Shown here piece by piece: positions 8,192 to 16,244 of a DNA stretch of 64,000 bases. Within the stretch, counting starts at the first letter, position 1; each line of letters starts with the position of its first letter. The notes beneath the pieces were generated by a model. The model was not told the origin of the DNA, did no database searches, and was given only the letters and a program-made list of their open reading frames with translations. The stretch comes from an uncultured Pelagibacteraceae bacterium (GTDB lineage: Bacteria; Pseudomonadota; Alphaproteobacteria; Pelagibacterales; Pelagibacteraceae). The position numbers and the translations under genes are program-made. The stretch spans positions 124,001-188,000 of the forward strand of contig CACIZB010000001.1 of the NCBI GenBank assembly GCA_902591025.1, written 5' to 3'.

Positions 8192-8905
8192 ATGGAGTAT
8201 ATTAAAAAGGCCAAGTCCATTAGTATTTGGATATTTATTTTACCCTTTGTTGCTGTTAACACTTGTTTGATATTAGTAACTCAATTTCATAGTTTATTTC
8301 CTAATCAAGTAGATATAATTCACAATACTTTTCCCTATTTTGATGGAGGTGCTTCTATTAGTAGAACTGCTAGACCATATCCTTCGTGGTTAGTTTTCAA
8401 ACCTTTGATGATTTTCACATCTTTTCTTTTAGTGAGATATTGGATGTATAATCGTGAAATAGTTAATTTTTTTAGTAAAGATCATAAAAATATGAAAAAA
8501 ATATTTTTTTTTGGAGTAGCCTCTGCAATATTTTTAACATTGCATTCTATTTTTTTAGGTATCAAATTCGATAATGACTTATATAAACTTTTTAGAAGAG
8601 TAATACTTTTATTATTCATAATATTTGAAATAGTCGCTCAGGCATATCTTGTATCAACATTATACTCGCTGAAAAAAAATATATCACAATTCCTTAATCT
8701 TAATGTTCTTAAAATAAAGATTGTTTTAGTTACAATTTTAATTGTAGTAGCAACAATAAGTATTCCGATAATAAGTTTACCAGGAGATGACTTTATGGGA
8801 ATAACATTAAAGTTTCTTAAACATGGTTTAGAATGGAATTATTTCTTAGGAGTAATAACTTTTTATCTTTTAACTTTTTTAATGTGGAAAAAAGTTAGCT
8901 CTTAA
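8192..8905 (+). CDS. Six-TM membrane protein, possibly Frag1/DRAM/Sfk1-like
   Basis: 237 residues with about six predicted membrane helices (near residues 12-32, 68-88, 105-125, 135-158, 175-198 and 215-234). Between helices 1 and 2 is a long non-cytoplasmic loop with the segment [15 protein letters not shown], which resembles the S-x-T/A...P-P/S loop of the Frag1/DRAM/Sfk1 family; this is a weak match. Function unknown. It follows the basic mini-protein by 6 bases and its 3' end overlaps the convergent mnmA gene by 11 bases. Confidence 0.6.
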   Translation: MEYIKKAKSISIWIFILPFVAVNTCLILVTQFHSLFPNQVDIIHNTFPYFDGGASISRTARPYPSWLVFKPLMIFTSFLLVRYWMYNREIVNFFSKDHKNMKKIFFFGVASAIFLTLHSIFLGIKFDNDLYKLFRRVILLLFIIFEIVAQAYLVSTLYSLKKNISQFLNLNVLKIKIVLVTILIVVATISIPIISLPGDDFMGITLKFLKHGLEWNYFLGVITFYLLTFLMWKKVSS

Positions 8906-10013
8906 TCCAACCACCGCCTAAAACTTTATGGCCAAATTGGTCTTTTTTATAAAATACGCAGGCTTGGCCCGGTGAAATCCCATCTTCAGAATTTTTTAGA
9001 TTTACCTCAGCTTCATCAAAATTTATGATGTCTATTTTAGCCTCAAGAAGTTTTCCAGTAGATCTTACTTTCACTAATATATCTTTTTCAAACTCTGATT
9101 TGTTAACTAATAAGTTAGTTTTATCTAAATGAATTTTTTTTCTACCTAATTTGTCTTTTGGACCAACAATAATCTCATTTTTTTCTGGGTTTATCTTAAG
9201 AACGTACAGAGGATTTTTACCTGAAACTTTTATGCCTTTTCTCTGTCCAATGGTAAAATTAATAATTCCTTCATGAACACCTATAACTTTTCCGTTTTCA
9301 TCTTTAATGTTTCCTTTTTGTAAAGACTCTGGTCTAAATTTTTGAATTACTGACGCATAATCACCATTTGGCACGAAACATATATCTTGACTATCAGGCT
9401 TTTCAGCTACATTAAGTTCTAACCTTTTAGCAATTTCCCTAGTTTCATTTTTTAACATCCCTCCTAAAGGAAATCTTAAATAATTTAATTGATCTTTGCT
9501 CGTGTTAAATAAAAAATAACTCTGGTCTCTATTTTCATCAATGGCCCTATACATACTTGTTTCATTTTGTTTGGTTATACTCTTAACATAATGTCCTGTT
9601 ACCAATGCATCTGCTCTCAAGTCTTTTGAAACTTCAAATAGATCTTTAAATTTAACTGTTTTATTACACTGTACACATGGAATAGGAGTTTCTCCCTTTA
9701 AGTAACTTTCAACAAAATTATCTATGACTCCTTGTTTAAACTTATCTTGGTAATATAAAATTTTATGATCAATGTTTAATTTGTTAGCAACACGTTTTGC
9801 ATCCATAATGTCCTGACCAGAACAACATTGTTTTGATTTTGCAATTTCTTTTGTATCATCATAAAGTTTTAAAGTTATACCGATTACATTGTATCCATCT
9901 TTTTTCATCATCCCAGCTACTGTTGAAGAGTCAACTCCTCCAGACATAGCCACAACCACAGTTGTGTCCGATGGCTTCTTATTTAAACCAATTGAGTTTG
10001 GCACATCATTCAT
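8895..10013 (-). CDS. mnmA: tRNA-specific 2-thiouridylase MnmA
   Basis: Installs the 2-thio group on U34 of Lys, Glu and Gln tRNAs. The PP-loop SGGVDSS is at residues 24-30. The catalytic cysteines are in [12 protein letters not shown] (near residue 115) and DSQDICFVP (near residue 215), and TIGQRKGI and the C-terminal SPGQACVFY of the OB-like domain are intact. Length 372 is normal. Sulfur would come from a cysteine desulfurase relay not seen in this window. It is divergent from the DUF3553 gene. Confidence 0.96.
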   Translation of the reverse strand: MNDVPNSIGLNKKPSDTTVVVAMSGGVDSSTVAGMMKKDGYNVIGITLKLYDDTKEIAKSKQCCSGQDIMDAKRVANKLNIDHKILYYQDKFKQGVIDNFVESYLKGETPIPCVQCNKTVKFKDLFEVSKDLRADALVTGHYVKSITKQNETSMYRAIDENRDQSYFLFNTSKDQLNYLRFPLGGMLKNETREIAKRLELNVAEKPDSQDICFVPNGDYASVIQKFRPESLQKGNIKDENGKVIGVHEGIINFTIGQRKGIKVSGKNPLYVLKINPEKNEIIVGPKDKLGRKKIHLDKTNLLVNKSEFEKDILVKVRSTGKLLEAKIDIINFDEAEVNLKNSEDGISPGQACVFYKKDQFGHKVLGGGWIKS

Positions 10014-10055
10014 TTGGTGTTATTTATACTAATTTCTAATATAAGTTAAATTAAA

Positions 10056-10238
10056 ATGATTTTAGATTTTGAACCAGGTGATAAAGTTTTCAATCCAAAA
10101 AATAAAGATTGGGGTATAGGACAAGTTCAATCAATTATCAAAGATAAAGTTACAGTAAATTTTGAAAATGCGGGAAAAAAGGTAATAAACATAAAGAATA
10201 TCGAGTTAAAAAGAATTAATGGTCAAGGTAAATATTAA
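10056..10238 (+). CDS. DUF3553 family small protein
   Basis: 60-residue protein whose core (FEPGDKVFNPKNKDWGIGQVQS, then KVTVNFENAGKK) matches the DUF3553 pattern: a small SH3/Tudor-like beta barrel, related in sequence to the CarD/UvrD-tail type of module (inference). In other alphaproteobacteria DUF3553 genes are conserved single-domain proteins of unknown role. Its 3' end overlaps the start of cysQ by 20 bases, indicating one transcript. Confidence 0.8.
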   Translation: MILDFEPGDKVFNPKNKDWGIGQVQSIIKDKVTVNFENAGKKVINIKNIELKRINGQGKY

Positions 10239-10989
10239 AGAAATTGTTGAAAATTTAATTTCTACTTTTTTGTATGCTGGAAAAGTATCATTAGATTTAA
10301 GAGATAAAGGTCTTATTAAAAAAATTAAGGATGATAACACTCCTGTTACTAATGGTGATCTAGAAGTTAATAAAATTATTACTAAAAAAATTGATGAACT
10401 CGCTCCAAGTATACCAATCATTTCTGAGGAAAATTCTGATAACAAAACAATAAGTGATCTTAAAGATTTTTGGCTAATTGATCCTATCGATGGGACACAT
10501 GATTATATAAATAACATGGACGAGTTTACAATTAATGCAGGACTTATATTTAATAACAAACCAGTTGCAGGGTTAATATACGCTCCTGCGAAAAAAAGAA
10601 TGTTTTTTTCATTTGGTATAAACCAGGCATTTGAATTAATTAATGGAAAAAGTATTAAATTAAATCCGACTAGAAACTTCAAAAAAGACAATATAAGTTT
10701 TGTTTCATATTCAAATAAAATCAAACCTGAAATCGAAAAAATTCATAAAAAATTAAATGTAAAAAAAATTACAAGAATGAAAAGTTCATTAAAATTTTGT
10801 GTGATAGCTGCAGGAGAATATGATGGTTATGTTGCAGAACCTCGTGCCTGTGAATGGGATATTGCAGCTGGACATGCAATTTTAGAGCATGCTGGCGGAA
10901 TTGTTACAGACTTCAGTGGAAAAGAAGTTTTGTATGGAAAAAAAGATTTTAAAAATTTAAGCTTAATTTTAAAAAATAAGGATGTCTAA
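10219..10989 (+). CDS. cysQ: 3'(2'),5'-bisphosphate nucleotidase CysQ (inositol monophosphatase family)
   Basis: Magnesium-dependent phosphatase of the IMPase superfamily, expected to hydrolyse 3'-phosphoadenosine 5'-phosphate. The metal-site motifs are IISEENSD (Glu near residue 72), LIDPIDGTHDYIN (residues about 87-98) and CEWDIAAGHAILEHAGG (near 215). The DPIDGT segment followed by a Phe/Tyr-rich loop and the 256-residue length fit CysQ better than SuhB. It overlaps the DUF3553 gene and is followed 2 bases later by a small membrane protein gene. Confidence 0.88.
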   Translation: MVKVNIKEIVENLISTFLYAGKVSLDLRDKGLIKKIKDDNTPVTNGDLEVNKIITKKIDELAPSIPIISEENSDNKTISDLKDFWLIDPIDGTHDYINNMDEFTINAGLIFNNKPVAGLIYAPAKKRMFFSFGINQAFELINGKSIKLNPTRNFKKDNISFVSYSNKIKPEIEKIHKKLNVKKITRMKSSLKFCVIAAGEYDGYVAEPRACEWDIAAGHAILEHAGGIVTDFSGKEVLYGKKDFKNLSLILKNKDV

Positions 10990-10991
10990 AA

Positions 10992-11135
10992 ATGGATGAT
11001 CAAATAAGAATTGTGCTTATCATTATCATCTCAGTTTCTATATTTGGATTGTTGGTCTTTGTTTTTGTAAAAAACTACATGAGAAACAAAATAAAAAGTT
11101 TAGTTGAGGAAAAGAAAAAAAAAAAATCAAAGTAA
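10992..11135 (+). CDS. 47-residue single-pass membrane protein
   Basis: Open frame starting MDDQIRIVLIIIISVSIFG directly after the cysQ stop, with one membrane helix (residues about 6-27) followed by a Lys-rich cytoplasmic tail ending KKKKKSK. Close spacing (2 bases) to cysQ and the acidic-N, hydrophobic, basic-C layout support a real gene. The last 9 bases overlap the convergent recX. No family recognised. Confidence 0.6.
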   Translation: MDDQIRIVLIIIISVSIFGLLVFVFVKNYMRNKIKSLVEEKKKKKSK

Positions 11136-11690
11136 CTTTACAATTTTATTATAATCATTTTTACTGAGATCCATGACTTTTTTTGATGTCTCAAAATTAA
11201 ATCCATTTCTAGCAAGTAATGAAATGTCTTTTCTATAAAATAAAGATCTATTGTCCTCTACTCTTGCTGGGCCAATTCTTTTTTTTTTACATATTTTGAT
11301 AGCTGAGAAAAAATCTTGATCTGAATTTTCATCTTTTATTTTATTGACAGTTTCTTTTATAAATTCCTCACTAATTCCTTTTCCGATCAAATAGTTTCTA
11401 ATTTTGTTGATTGAGCTTCCTCTTTGTATCATGCTTTTTGCTTTACTATGTGAGTAAAATTTATCGTTTATAAATCTATTTTTTTCTAAATCTGATAAAA
11501 CAATATCTATTAAATTGTTAACATCTTGTTTTTTAACGTTGGGCACTGAAATTTTGAGATACTTTTTCAATAAATAAGTCTTAAGCTGTTGCTTTGAAGG
11601 TGCATATTTTTCAACATATGCAAAAGCAAAATTTCTCATTTCCTCTACAGTAACTTTTAGTGATTTTCTCTTATTTCTTATAGGAATCAT
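11127..11690 (-). CDS. recX: Regulatory protein RecX
   Basis: Three-helix-repeat modulator that binds and limits RecA filaments. The 187-residue sequence shows the alphaproteobacterial RecX pattern: an N-terminal AFAYVEKYAPSKQQLKTYLLKK, the central DLEKNRFINDKFYSHSKAKSMIQRGSS (the D-x2-F-A-x3-R-x3-G core of the family) and a C-terminal helical repeat. No recA is adjacent. The gene converges on the small membrane protein and is divergent from the ABA4-like gene. Confidence 0.85.
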   Translation of the reverse strand: MIPIRNKRKSLKVTVEEMRNFAFAYVEKYAPSKQQLKTYLLKKYLKISVPNVKKQDVNNLIDIVLSDLEKNRFINDKFYSHSKAKSMIQRGSSINKIRNYLIGKGISEEFIKETVNKIKDENSDQDFFSAIKICKKKRIGPARVEDNRSLFYRKDISLLARNGFNFETSKKVMDLSKNDYNKIVKLL

Positions 11691-11718
11691 AATAAGATTT
11701 AATATAATATATTTAAAA

Positions 11719-12192
11719 ATGATCGAACAAATTTATAATTATTTTACCATTGAAATGCTTTACTTTTGGGTAAATTTAGGAGTTTTACCTTTCTGGATAA
11801 CATTAATTTTTTTTCCACAGTCGCAGATAAGTAGAATATTCATAACTTCTATTTTCCCAATCATTATTCTTAGTGGAACATACATCTTTATGCTCTACAA
11901 ATCTTTTCTTGGTTCGTACGACTTTATTGGTAATTTTAACCTTTATGTTGGAGTTGAAAATTTATTATATTTGTTCTCAGATAAATCATTTTTAATGCTT
12001 TTTTGGATACATTTCGTATCAATTAATCTTTTTACTGGGGGTTGGATTGTAAGAGACTCTCAAAAATACTCTATAAATAAGGTTTTAATAATTCTTCCAT
12101 TAATTATAACTTATTTAATTGGTCCAATAGGGTTACTTTTATATTGGATTATAAAAATTTTTTATTCCAAAAGCATGAGTCTTTATGACTAA
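11719..12192 (+). CDS. ABA4-like (DUF4281) membrane protein
   Basis: 157 residues, four membrane helices. NLYVGVENLLYLFSDKSF, then FWIHFVSINLFTGGWIVRD (His and Asp within a helix boundary), then the GPIGLLLYWI ending are the hallmark segments of the ABA4-like family, named after a plant carotenoid (neoxanthin) factor. The bacterial function is unknown. It overlaps the start of the DsbA-family isomerase gene by 8 bases. Confidence 0.75.
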   Translation: MIEQIYNYFTIEMLYFWVNLGVLPFWITLIFFPQSQISRIFITSIFPIIILSGTYIFMLYKSFLGSYDFIGNFNLYVGVENLLYLFSDKSFLMLFWIHFVSINLFTGGWIVRDSQKYSINKVLIILPLIITYLIGPIGLLLYWIIKIFYSKSMSLYD

Positions 12193-12769
12193 ATCAATTG
12201 ATTTTTATTTTGATTTTATAAGTCCGTATTCATATTTAGCATATAAAAAAATTAAATCTTTAAATGATTTAAATGGTTATAAAATAATCTACAAACCAAT
12301 ACTCCTTGGTGGACTTCATAACTTAGGAGGAATTACTGCGCCTGCTTTTAATGTTCGTAAAATGAAAAATATGAAAAATGATTGTGAGTTAATTGCGAAA
12401 AAAAATAAAATTATTTTTAAATGGAATGACAAGTTTCCGATTAATTCTTTATACTTAATGAGGGGTTATCTTGTCTTGAGTGAAAAACTTAAAGAAAAAT
12501 ATTTTGAGGTTTGTTTTGATAATTATTGGAAAGAAAACACTGATATATCAAGCGAAGAAAATATTCATAAAATTTTAGATTTATGCTCTATAAATAAAAC
12601 TGATTTTTTCAAAAATATAAACGATAAAAAAATTAAAGATCAACTAAAAGAATTAACAAATTTGGCTTTTCAAAAAGATATATTTGGAGCTCCTACTTTT
12701 GTAGTAAATAACAAAATTTTTTGGGGTCAAGATCGTTTGGAATATGCGCTAGATGAATATAATTCTTAA
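12185..12769 (+). CDS. 2-hydroxychromene-2-carboxylate isomerase-like DsbA-family protein
   Basis: 194 residues with a thioredoxin/kappa-GST fold. FDFISPYSYLAYKKI at the N-terminus holds the Ser of the glutathione site in place of the DsbA CxxC motif. Near residue 165 FGAPTFVVNNKIFWGQDRLEY is the family signature with the cis-Pro. The enzymes isomerise aromatic or thioether substrates with glutathione; the natural substrate in a marine oligotroph is unknown. The stop overlaps the convergent rhodanese gene by 4 bases. Confidence 0.88.
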   Translation: MTKSIDFYFDFISPYSYLAYKKIKSLNDLNGYKIIYKPILLGGLHNLGGITAPAFNVRKMKNMKNDCELIAKKNKIIFKWNDKFPINSLYLMRGYLVLSEKLKEKYFEVCFDNYWKENTDISSEENIHKILDLCSINKTDFFKNINDKKIKDQLKELTNLAFQKDIFGAPTFVVNNKIFWGQDRLEYALDEYNS

Positions 12770-13149
12770 ATTATTTTAAATTTACTATTTTTAATTGCAC
12801 CAAATCCACCTTCAATATGAGAAACCTTTTCGAAACCCATGTCTTTTAATGTTTTGGTTGCTAAAGCAGATCTTAAACCTCCAGCACAAAATAAAACTAG
12901 TTCTTTACCTTGGTCTAATTTTCCTTCCTTAAAATACGAACTTTCCGGGTCTAACCAGAACTCTAACATACCTCTAGGAATATGAGATGCACCCTCAACT
13001 TTTCCTTCTTTTTGAAGCTCTCTTATATCTCTAATATCAATTAAATTCGATTTTTCATCAACCATTTTTGAATAGGCTTCGTCAGGTGTTATAGTTTTTA
13101 TTTCCCTTAAAGCCTGATTTACTAGTTCTGCAGATGATTTAATTTTCAT
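12766..13149 (-). CDS. Rhodanese-domain sulfurtransferase
   Basis: Single rhodanese domain of 127 residues. NLIDIRDIRELQKEGKVEGASHIPRG contains the conserved Asp-x-Arg and the CH2A-like H-I-P-R segment, and LFCAGGLRSALA provides the active-site loop with nucleophile Cys at about residue 88 followed by G-G-L-R-S. It may carry persulfide sulfur. The gene is monocistronic between convergent and divergent neighbours. Confidence 0.9.
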   Translation of the reverse strand: MKIKSSAELVNQALREIKTITPDEAYSKMVDEKSNLIDIRDIRELQKEGKVEGASHIPRGMLEFWLDPESSYFKEGKLDQGKELVLFCAGGLRSALATKTLKDMGFEKVSHIEGGFGAIKNSKFKII

Positions 13150-13196
13150 TTATTAGTTTTTTTAGTTAAAATTACTATAGTTTAATTTTTTAAAAA

Positions 13197-14240
13197 ATGA
13201 AAAATAAAATTTCAAATAAAAAAAGTTTTTTTTCAAAATTAATTGTAAAAATTATAAGAATTTTTGGTTATGAAATTATTGATCAATCCAACCTAACTTT
13301 ACCTTTAAAAAATCTTAACGCAAATGATAATTTAAGTAAAAGTGGGGTTAAATCAATCACAATTCCATTGGGTGTTACAAATATAACAAATAAGATTAAT
13401 AGTCTCTCAATAATAATTAGATCTTATACTTTTGGAGATATCCAAAATAGTAAAGTAATGTTAGATCAAAATAAAAAAAGAGTTTTTGAATTTCCAAAGA
13501 TCGAATACACTTTAAGAACTATTAATTCGATAATTGCATCATGTGAATACGCAGCTAAATCTTTTGAAAAGTTAAAATTTAAAATCATCATAACTGATGA
13601 CAAATCAACTGACGAAAATCTTTTAAAAATTCAAAAACTCCTGGGAAAAACAAATATAGAGTCAGAGATTATAAATTTAGACGAAAAAGAATTTTTTGAT
13701 GAAATAAAAACAAAGGACATCAATGGCAAAGAAATTTCTAAAAATATGATTTCAAATATGCGAAATATTTTAAAATCTATAAAAATTTCTGAAGAAAGTA
13801 ACTCCGATTTATTCTATTTTCTTGAAGATGACTATATTCATAAAAAAGATGCAATTACAGAAATGTTGTTTACCTACGAAAAAATATCGTCACAATTAGG
13901 TAGGGAAATCTTCTTATGTCCTGCAGATTATCCTTACCTGTATTCAAACATAGATGATACGAAAATTTTTATTGGAAATAAAAGTCACTGGAGGACAGTA
14001 AAAGAGTCCTTAATAACTTTTATGACCAGTAAAAAAATGCTCAATAGATATTATGATGATTTAAAAACGATGGGAAAAATAAGACATCACCCAATGGAAC
14101 AAAAACTTCACGAAATTTACAACAATGAAATTTGTTTATCTCCAATACCTTCTTTAGCAATGCATGCTACAAATATTAACTCTGTTTATGGTTTACCTCC
14201 AAATTTTGATTGGAAAAAAACTTGGGAAGAAAATAGATAA
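13197..14240 (+). CDS. Glycosyltransferase-like (GT-A fold) protein
   Basis: 347 residues with no close family that I recognise. The central part reads like a family 2-type glycosyltransferase: a nucleotide-sugar half with FKIIITDDKSTDENL (residues about 136-150) and a DxD-like metal site in FYFLEDDYIHKKDAI near 215. The C-terminal HHPMEQKLHEIY and MHAT segments could supply catalytic His. The N-terminal 90 residues (Lys-rich helix then a beta-rich stretch) are unassigned. It stands alone, followed by a strong terminator, with no polysaccharide genes nearby. The donor and acceptor are unknown. Confidence 0.55.
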   Translation: MKNKISNKKSFFSKLIVKIIRIFGYEIIDQSNLTLPLKNLNANDNLSKSGVKSITIPLGVTNITNKINSLSIIIRSYTFGDIQNSKVMLDQNKKRVFEFPKIEYTLRTINSIIASCEYAAKSFEKLKFKIIITDDKSTDENLLKIQKLLGKTNIESEIINLDEKEFFDEIKTKDINGKEISKNMISNMRNILKSIKISEESNSDLFYFLEDDYIHKKDAITEMLFTYEKISSQLGREIFLCPADYPYLYSNIDDTKIFIGNKSHWRTVKESLITFMTSKKMLNRYYDDLKTMGKIRHHPMEQKLHEIYNNEICLSPIPSLAMHATNINSVYGLPPNFDWKKTWEENR

Positions 14241-14243
14241 AAA

Positions 14244-14268
14244 AAAGCCCCCTGAGGGAGGGGGCTTT
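14244..14268. terminator. Bidirectional rho-independent terminator
   Basis: Ten-base-pair GC-rich stem AAAGCCCCCT / AGGGGGCTTT around a 5-base loop, a rare GC-rich block in this sequence. On plus it lies 3 bases after the glycosyltransferase stop and runs into TTTATTATAT; on minus it is followed by seven T, so it can also end the amt transcript. Confidence 0.9.
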
Positions 14269-14298
14269 ATTATATGTTTAACTAACTTAGAGAGTTTT

Positions 14299-14356
14299 TT
14301 AAGGGACCTTTCTATGAGTAACTATGCAAATACACAGAGAGTGAAAGATCCCTTAA
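14299..14356. other. Long imperfect inverted repeat in the amt 3' region
   Basis: Arms TTAAGGGACCTTTC (14299-14312) and GAAAGATCCCTTAA (14343-14356) pair except for a 2-base internal mismatch, enclosing a 30-base loop. A second inverted repeat, TAATTGTT (14354-14361) with AACAATTA (14376-14383), abuts the amt stop codon. With the terminator just beyond, the amt mRNA would carry a structured tail of about 135 bases, which could be processed to a small RNA. Function unproven. Confidence 0.45.
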
Positions 14357-14380
14357 TTGTTATTGTCAATTAACCAACAA

Positions 14381-15679
14381 TTAGTCACGAATTGAGTAAG
14401 CTATAACTCCAGTTTCTGACACGTCAGTTCCTTTCATTTCAGCTTCTTTACTCAATCTGATACCCATTGTAGCTTTCATCAATGACCAAACTATAAACGC
14501 AGCAACAAATACAAAAGCATTTATTGAAATTACGCCCAGTAACTGAGTACCAAAATTCGCACCCGAGTTCGTAGCTGGAACTATTAAAGTTCCCCAGATA
14601 CCTGCAAACATGTGAGCAGGAATTGCTCCGACTACGTCATCGATTTTTAGAGCAAACAACATCTTCGTACCATAAACAACTATTATACCTCCTACTGCAC
14701 CAATTAAAATTGCAGCAAACGGTGAAGGCATTAATGGCTCTGCAGTAATAGCAACTAAGCCACCAATACATCCATTAAGCATTTGCACTACGTCTGTTTT
14801 ACCAGATAATCTAGTGACAGCTGCAGCAGCCATTACACCACCTGCACCAGCTAATAGAGTGTTTATAAATATTTTCGATACAGCAATTGCATCAGGAGCA
14901 GTTCCAATTGCTAATTGTGAACCACCATTAAATCCAAACCAACCTAGCCATAAGATGAAAACACCAAGTGTGACTAATGGAATTGATGATGCTGCAAAAG
15001 GTTTAAGTGGTGCTGGCGATCCAGATTTAGTAAATCTACCTAATCTAGGCCCAATAATCATTGCACCAGCTAAAGCAGCTGCTCCACCAGTTGAGTGAAC
15101 TAATGTTGAACCAGCAAAGTCAGAGAAACCAGCTTTAGCTAACCAGCCGCCTCCCCATTGCCAACCCATTACAATTGGATAAATAACACCAGCTAAAATT
15201 GCTGCAAATAAAAAGAATGGCCATAATTTAATTCTTTCAGCCATTGTTCCAGAAACAATTGAAACTGTTGTTACACAAAATACCATTTGGAAATACCAGT
15301 CTGATCCATCTGCATAACCAGTATCGATTTTACTTGCATCTGACCATGGAATGAATTTTCCAATGTATCCACCTTCTGGGATACCATATGCTAGGTTGTA
15401 TCCAACTAACCAGAACATTATTGCTCCAATAGATACTAAACCTATATTTTTTGCACAGATTACAGATACACTTTTCGATGTAACCATACCTGACTCTAAC
15501 ATTGCAAATCCGCAAGCCATAAAAAAGACCAGGAATCCGCACATTAAAAATAGTAGAGTATTAAAAATAAACCCTACTTCTGCAGAAACAGTTGATTCTG
15601 CATATCCTGCACTACTCATGTTTAATAAAAATATTAAACTAACAAGTGGCACACTTATTTTCTTTAAAAATTTAGTCAT
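14381..15679 (-). CDS. amt: Ammonium transporter Amt
   Basis: Ammonium channel of 432 residues with a cleavable-looking N-terminus (to about SAGYAE) and 11 membrane segments. VHSTGGAAALAGA contains the first pore His, and PAHMFAGIWGTL the second (V-H-x-x-G / H-x-x-x-G-x-W). FFMACGFAMLESG and WLVGYNLAYG are further Amt signatures. No glnK is adjacent, so control by a PII protein would act in trans. The 5' leader holds a possible operator and a small hairpin near the GGAGG ribosome-binding site. Confidence 0.96.
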   Translation of the reverse strand: MTKFLKKISVPLVSLIFLLNMSSAGYAESTVSAEVGFIFNTLLFLMCGFLVFFMACGFAMLESGMVTSKSVSVICAKNIGLVSIGAIMFWLVGYNLAYGIPEGGYIGKFIPWSDASKIDTGYADGSDWYFQMVFCVTTVSIVSGTMAERIKLWPFFLFAAILAGVIYPIVMGWQWGGGWLAKAGFSDFAGSTLVHSTGGAAALAGAMIIGPRLGRFTKSGSPAPLKPFAASSIPLVTLGVFILWLGWFGFNGGSQLAIGTAPDAIAVSKIFINTLLAGAGGVMAAAAVTRLSGKTDVVQMLNGCIGGLVAITAEPLMPSPFAAILIGAVGGIIVVYGTKMLFALKIDDVVGAIPAHMFAGIWGTLIVPATNSGANFGTQLLGVISINAFVFVAAFIVWSLMKATMGIRLSKEAEMKGTDVSETGVIAYSIRD

Positions 15680-15752
15680 TAAGACCTCCCTGTTGTTGAG
15701 GGGTTATATTTTTCTAAACTTCTAAAAACTAACGCTTATTGAGAAAATTGGG

Positions 15753-15769
15753 TATGCAGATTTTGCATA
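15753..15769. promoter_or_regulatory. Palindromic candidate operator upstream of amt
   Basis: TATGCA-N5-TGCATA is a perfect 6-base inverted repeat about 75 bases upstream of the amt start and immediately next to the HU-gene terminator. The TGCA-N-TGCA layout loosely recalls NtrC-type sites (TGCAC-N-GTGCA). A nitrogen-responsive regulator such as NtrX is a plausible binder, but this is inference. Confidence 0.4.
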
Positions 15770-15773
15770 TAGA

Positions 15774-15806
15774 AACAGCCTCAACGTTTTTAGCGTTAAG
15801 GCTGTT
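15774..15806 (-). terminator. Terminator hairpin after the HU gene
   Basis: Arms AACAGCCTCAACG and CGTTAAGGCTGTT pair over 13 positions with one mismatch and a 7-base loop, 7 bases after the HU stop codon. On minus it is followed by TTTCTATAT, a modest U-rich tail. Confidence 0.8.
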
Positions 15807-15813
15807 AAATTAA

Positions 15814-16089
15814 CTATTTATTAAATACTTCTTTTAAAGCTTTAGCAGGTAAGAATTTAACCTTTTGTGATGCAGCAATTTGAATTTGCTCACCAGTTCT
15901 TGGGTTTCTTCCAACTCTGGCTTTTCTTTTAGCCACTTTATATGTACCAAACCCTGCAATTTTTACTGAGTCATCAGCTTTTAGTGCATCTAAAATAGTG
16001 TTGGTAATTGTGTCAAAAGTTCTTTCAGCGTCAGCCTTACTTAGGTTTAAAGCGCCTGATAATTTGACAACTAGTTGTTTTTTGTTCAT
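15814..16089 (-). CDS. hupB: DNA-binding protein HU
   Basis: Nucleoid protein of 91 residues. The family signature GFGTYKVAKRKARVGRNPRTGEQ, with the DNA-minor-groove Pro in RNPRTG, covers residues about 46-68, preceded by the helical dimerisation half (MNKKQLVVKLSGALNLSKADAERTFDTI). It has its own 5' region of about 155 bases after rseP, with a GGAGC ribosome-binding site, and is ended by its own hairpin, so it is probably transcribed alone at high level. Confidence 0.95.
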   Translation of the reverse strand: MNKKQLVVKLSGALNLSKADAERTFDTITNTILDALKADDSVKIAGFGTYKVAKRKARVGRNPRTGEQIQIAASQKVKFLPAKALKEVFNK

Positions 16090-16198
16090 TTTAGCTCCGG
16101 TTTTATTAGGTTATTTACTATCTTTATCAAAAGTATTGATAAATCAAGCTTTTTTTTAGTATGTGGCTTAAAGTTATACACAATATCTAGTATAGTGA

Positions 16199-16224
16199 AA
16201 AAAACCTTATTTTATTGGTTTTTT
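16199..16224 (-). terminator. Weak terminator after rseP
   Basis: AAAAAACC pairs with GGTTTTTT around a 10-base AT loop; on minus the stem runs into a T tract, about 20 bases after the rseP stop. The stem has only two G-C pairs, so efficiency is doubtful. Confidence 0.45.
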
Positions 16225-16244
16225 TTGAATTTGTCTAAATTTTT

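Noticed and set aside
14814-15725. Plus-strand frames of 94 and 124 codons opposite amt
   Set aside because: They are shadows of the Amt coding sequence; the proteins have no domain pattern and no ribosome-binding site.
15753-15769. Sigma54-type promoter near amt
   Set aside because: No GG-N10-GC element with TTGC spacing was found; only the palindrome is reported.
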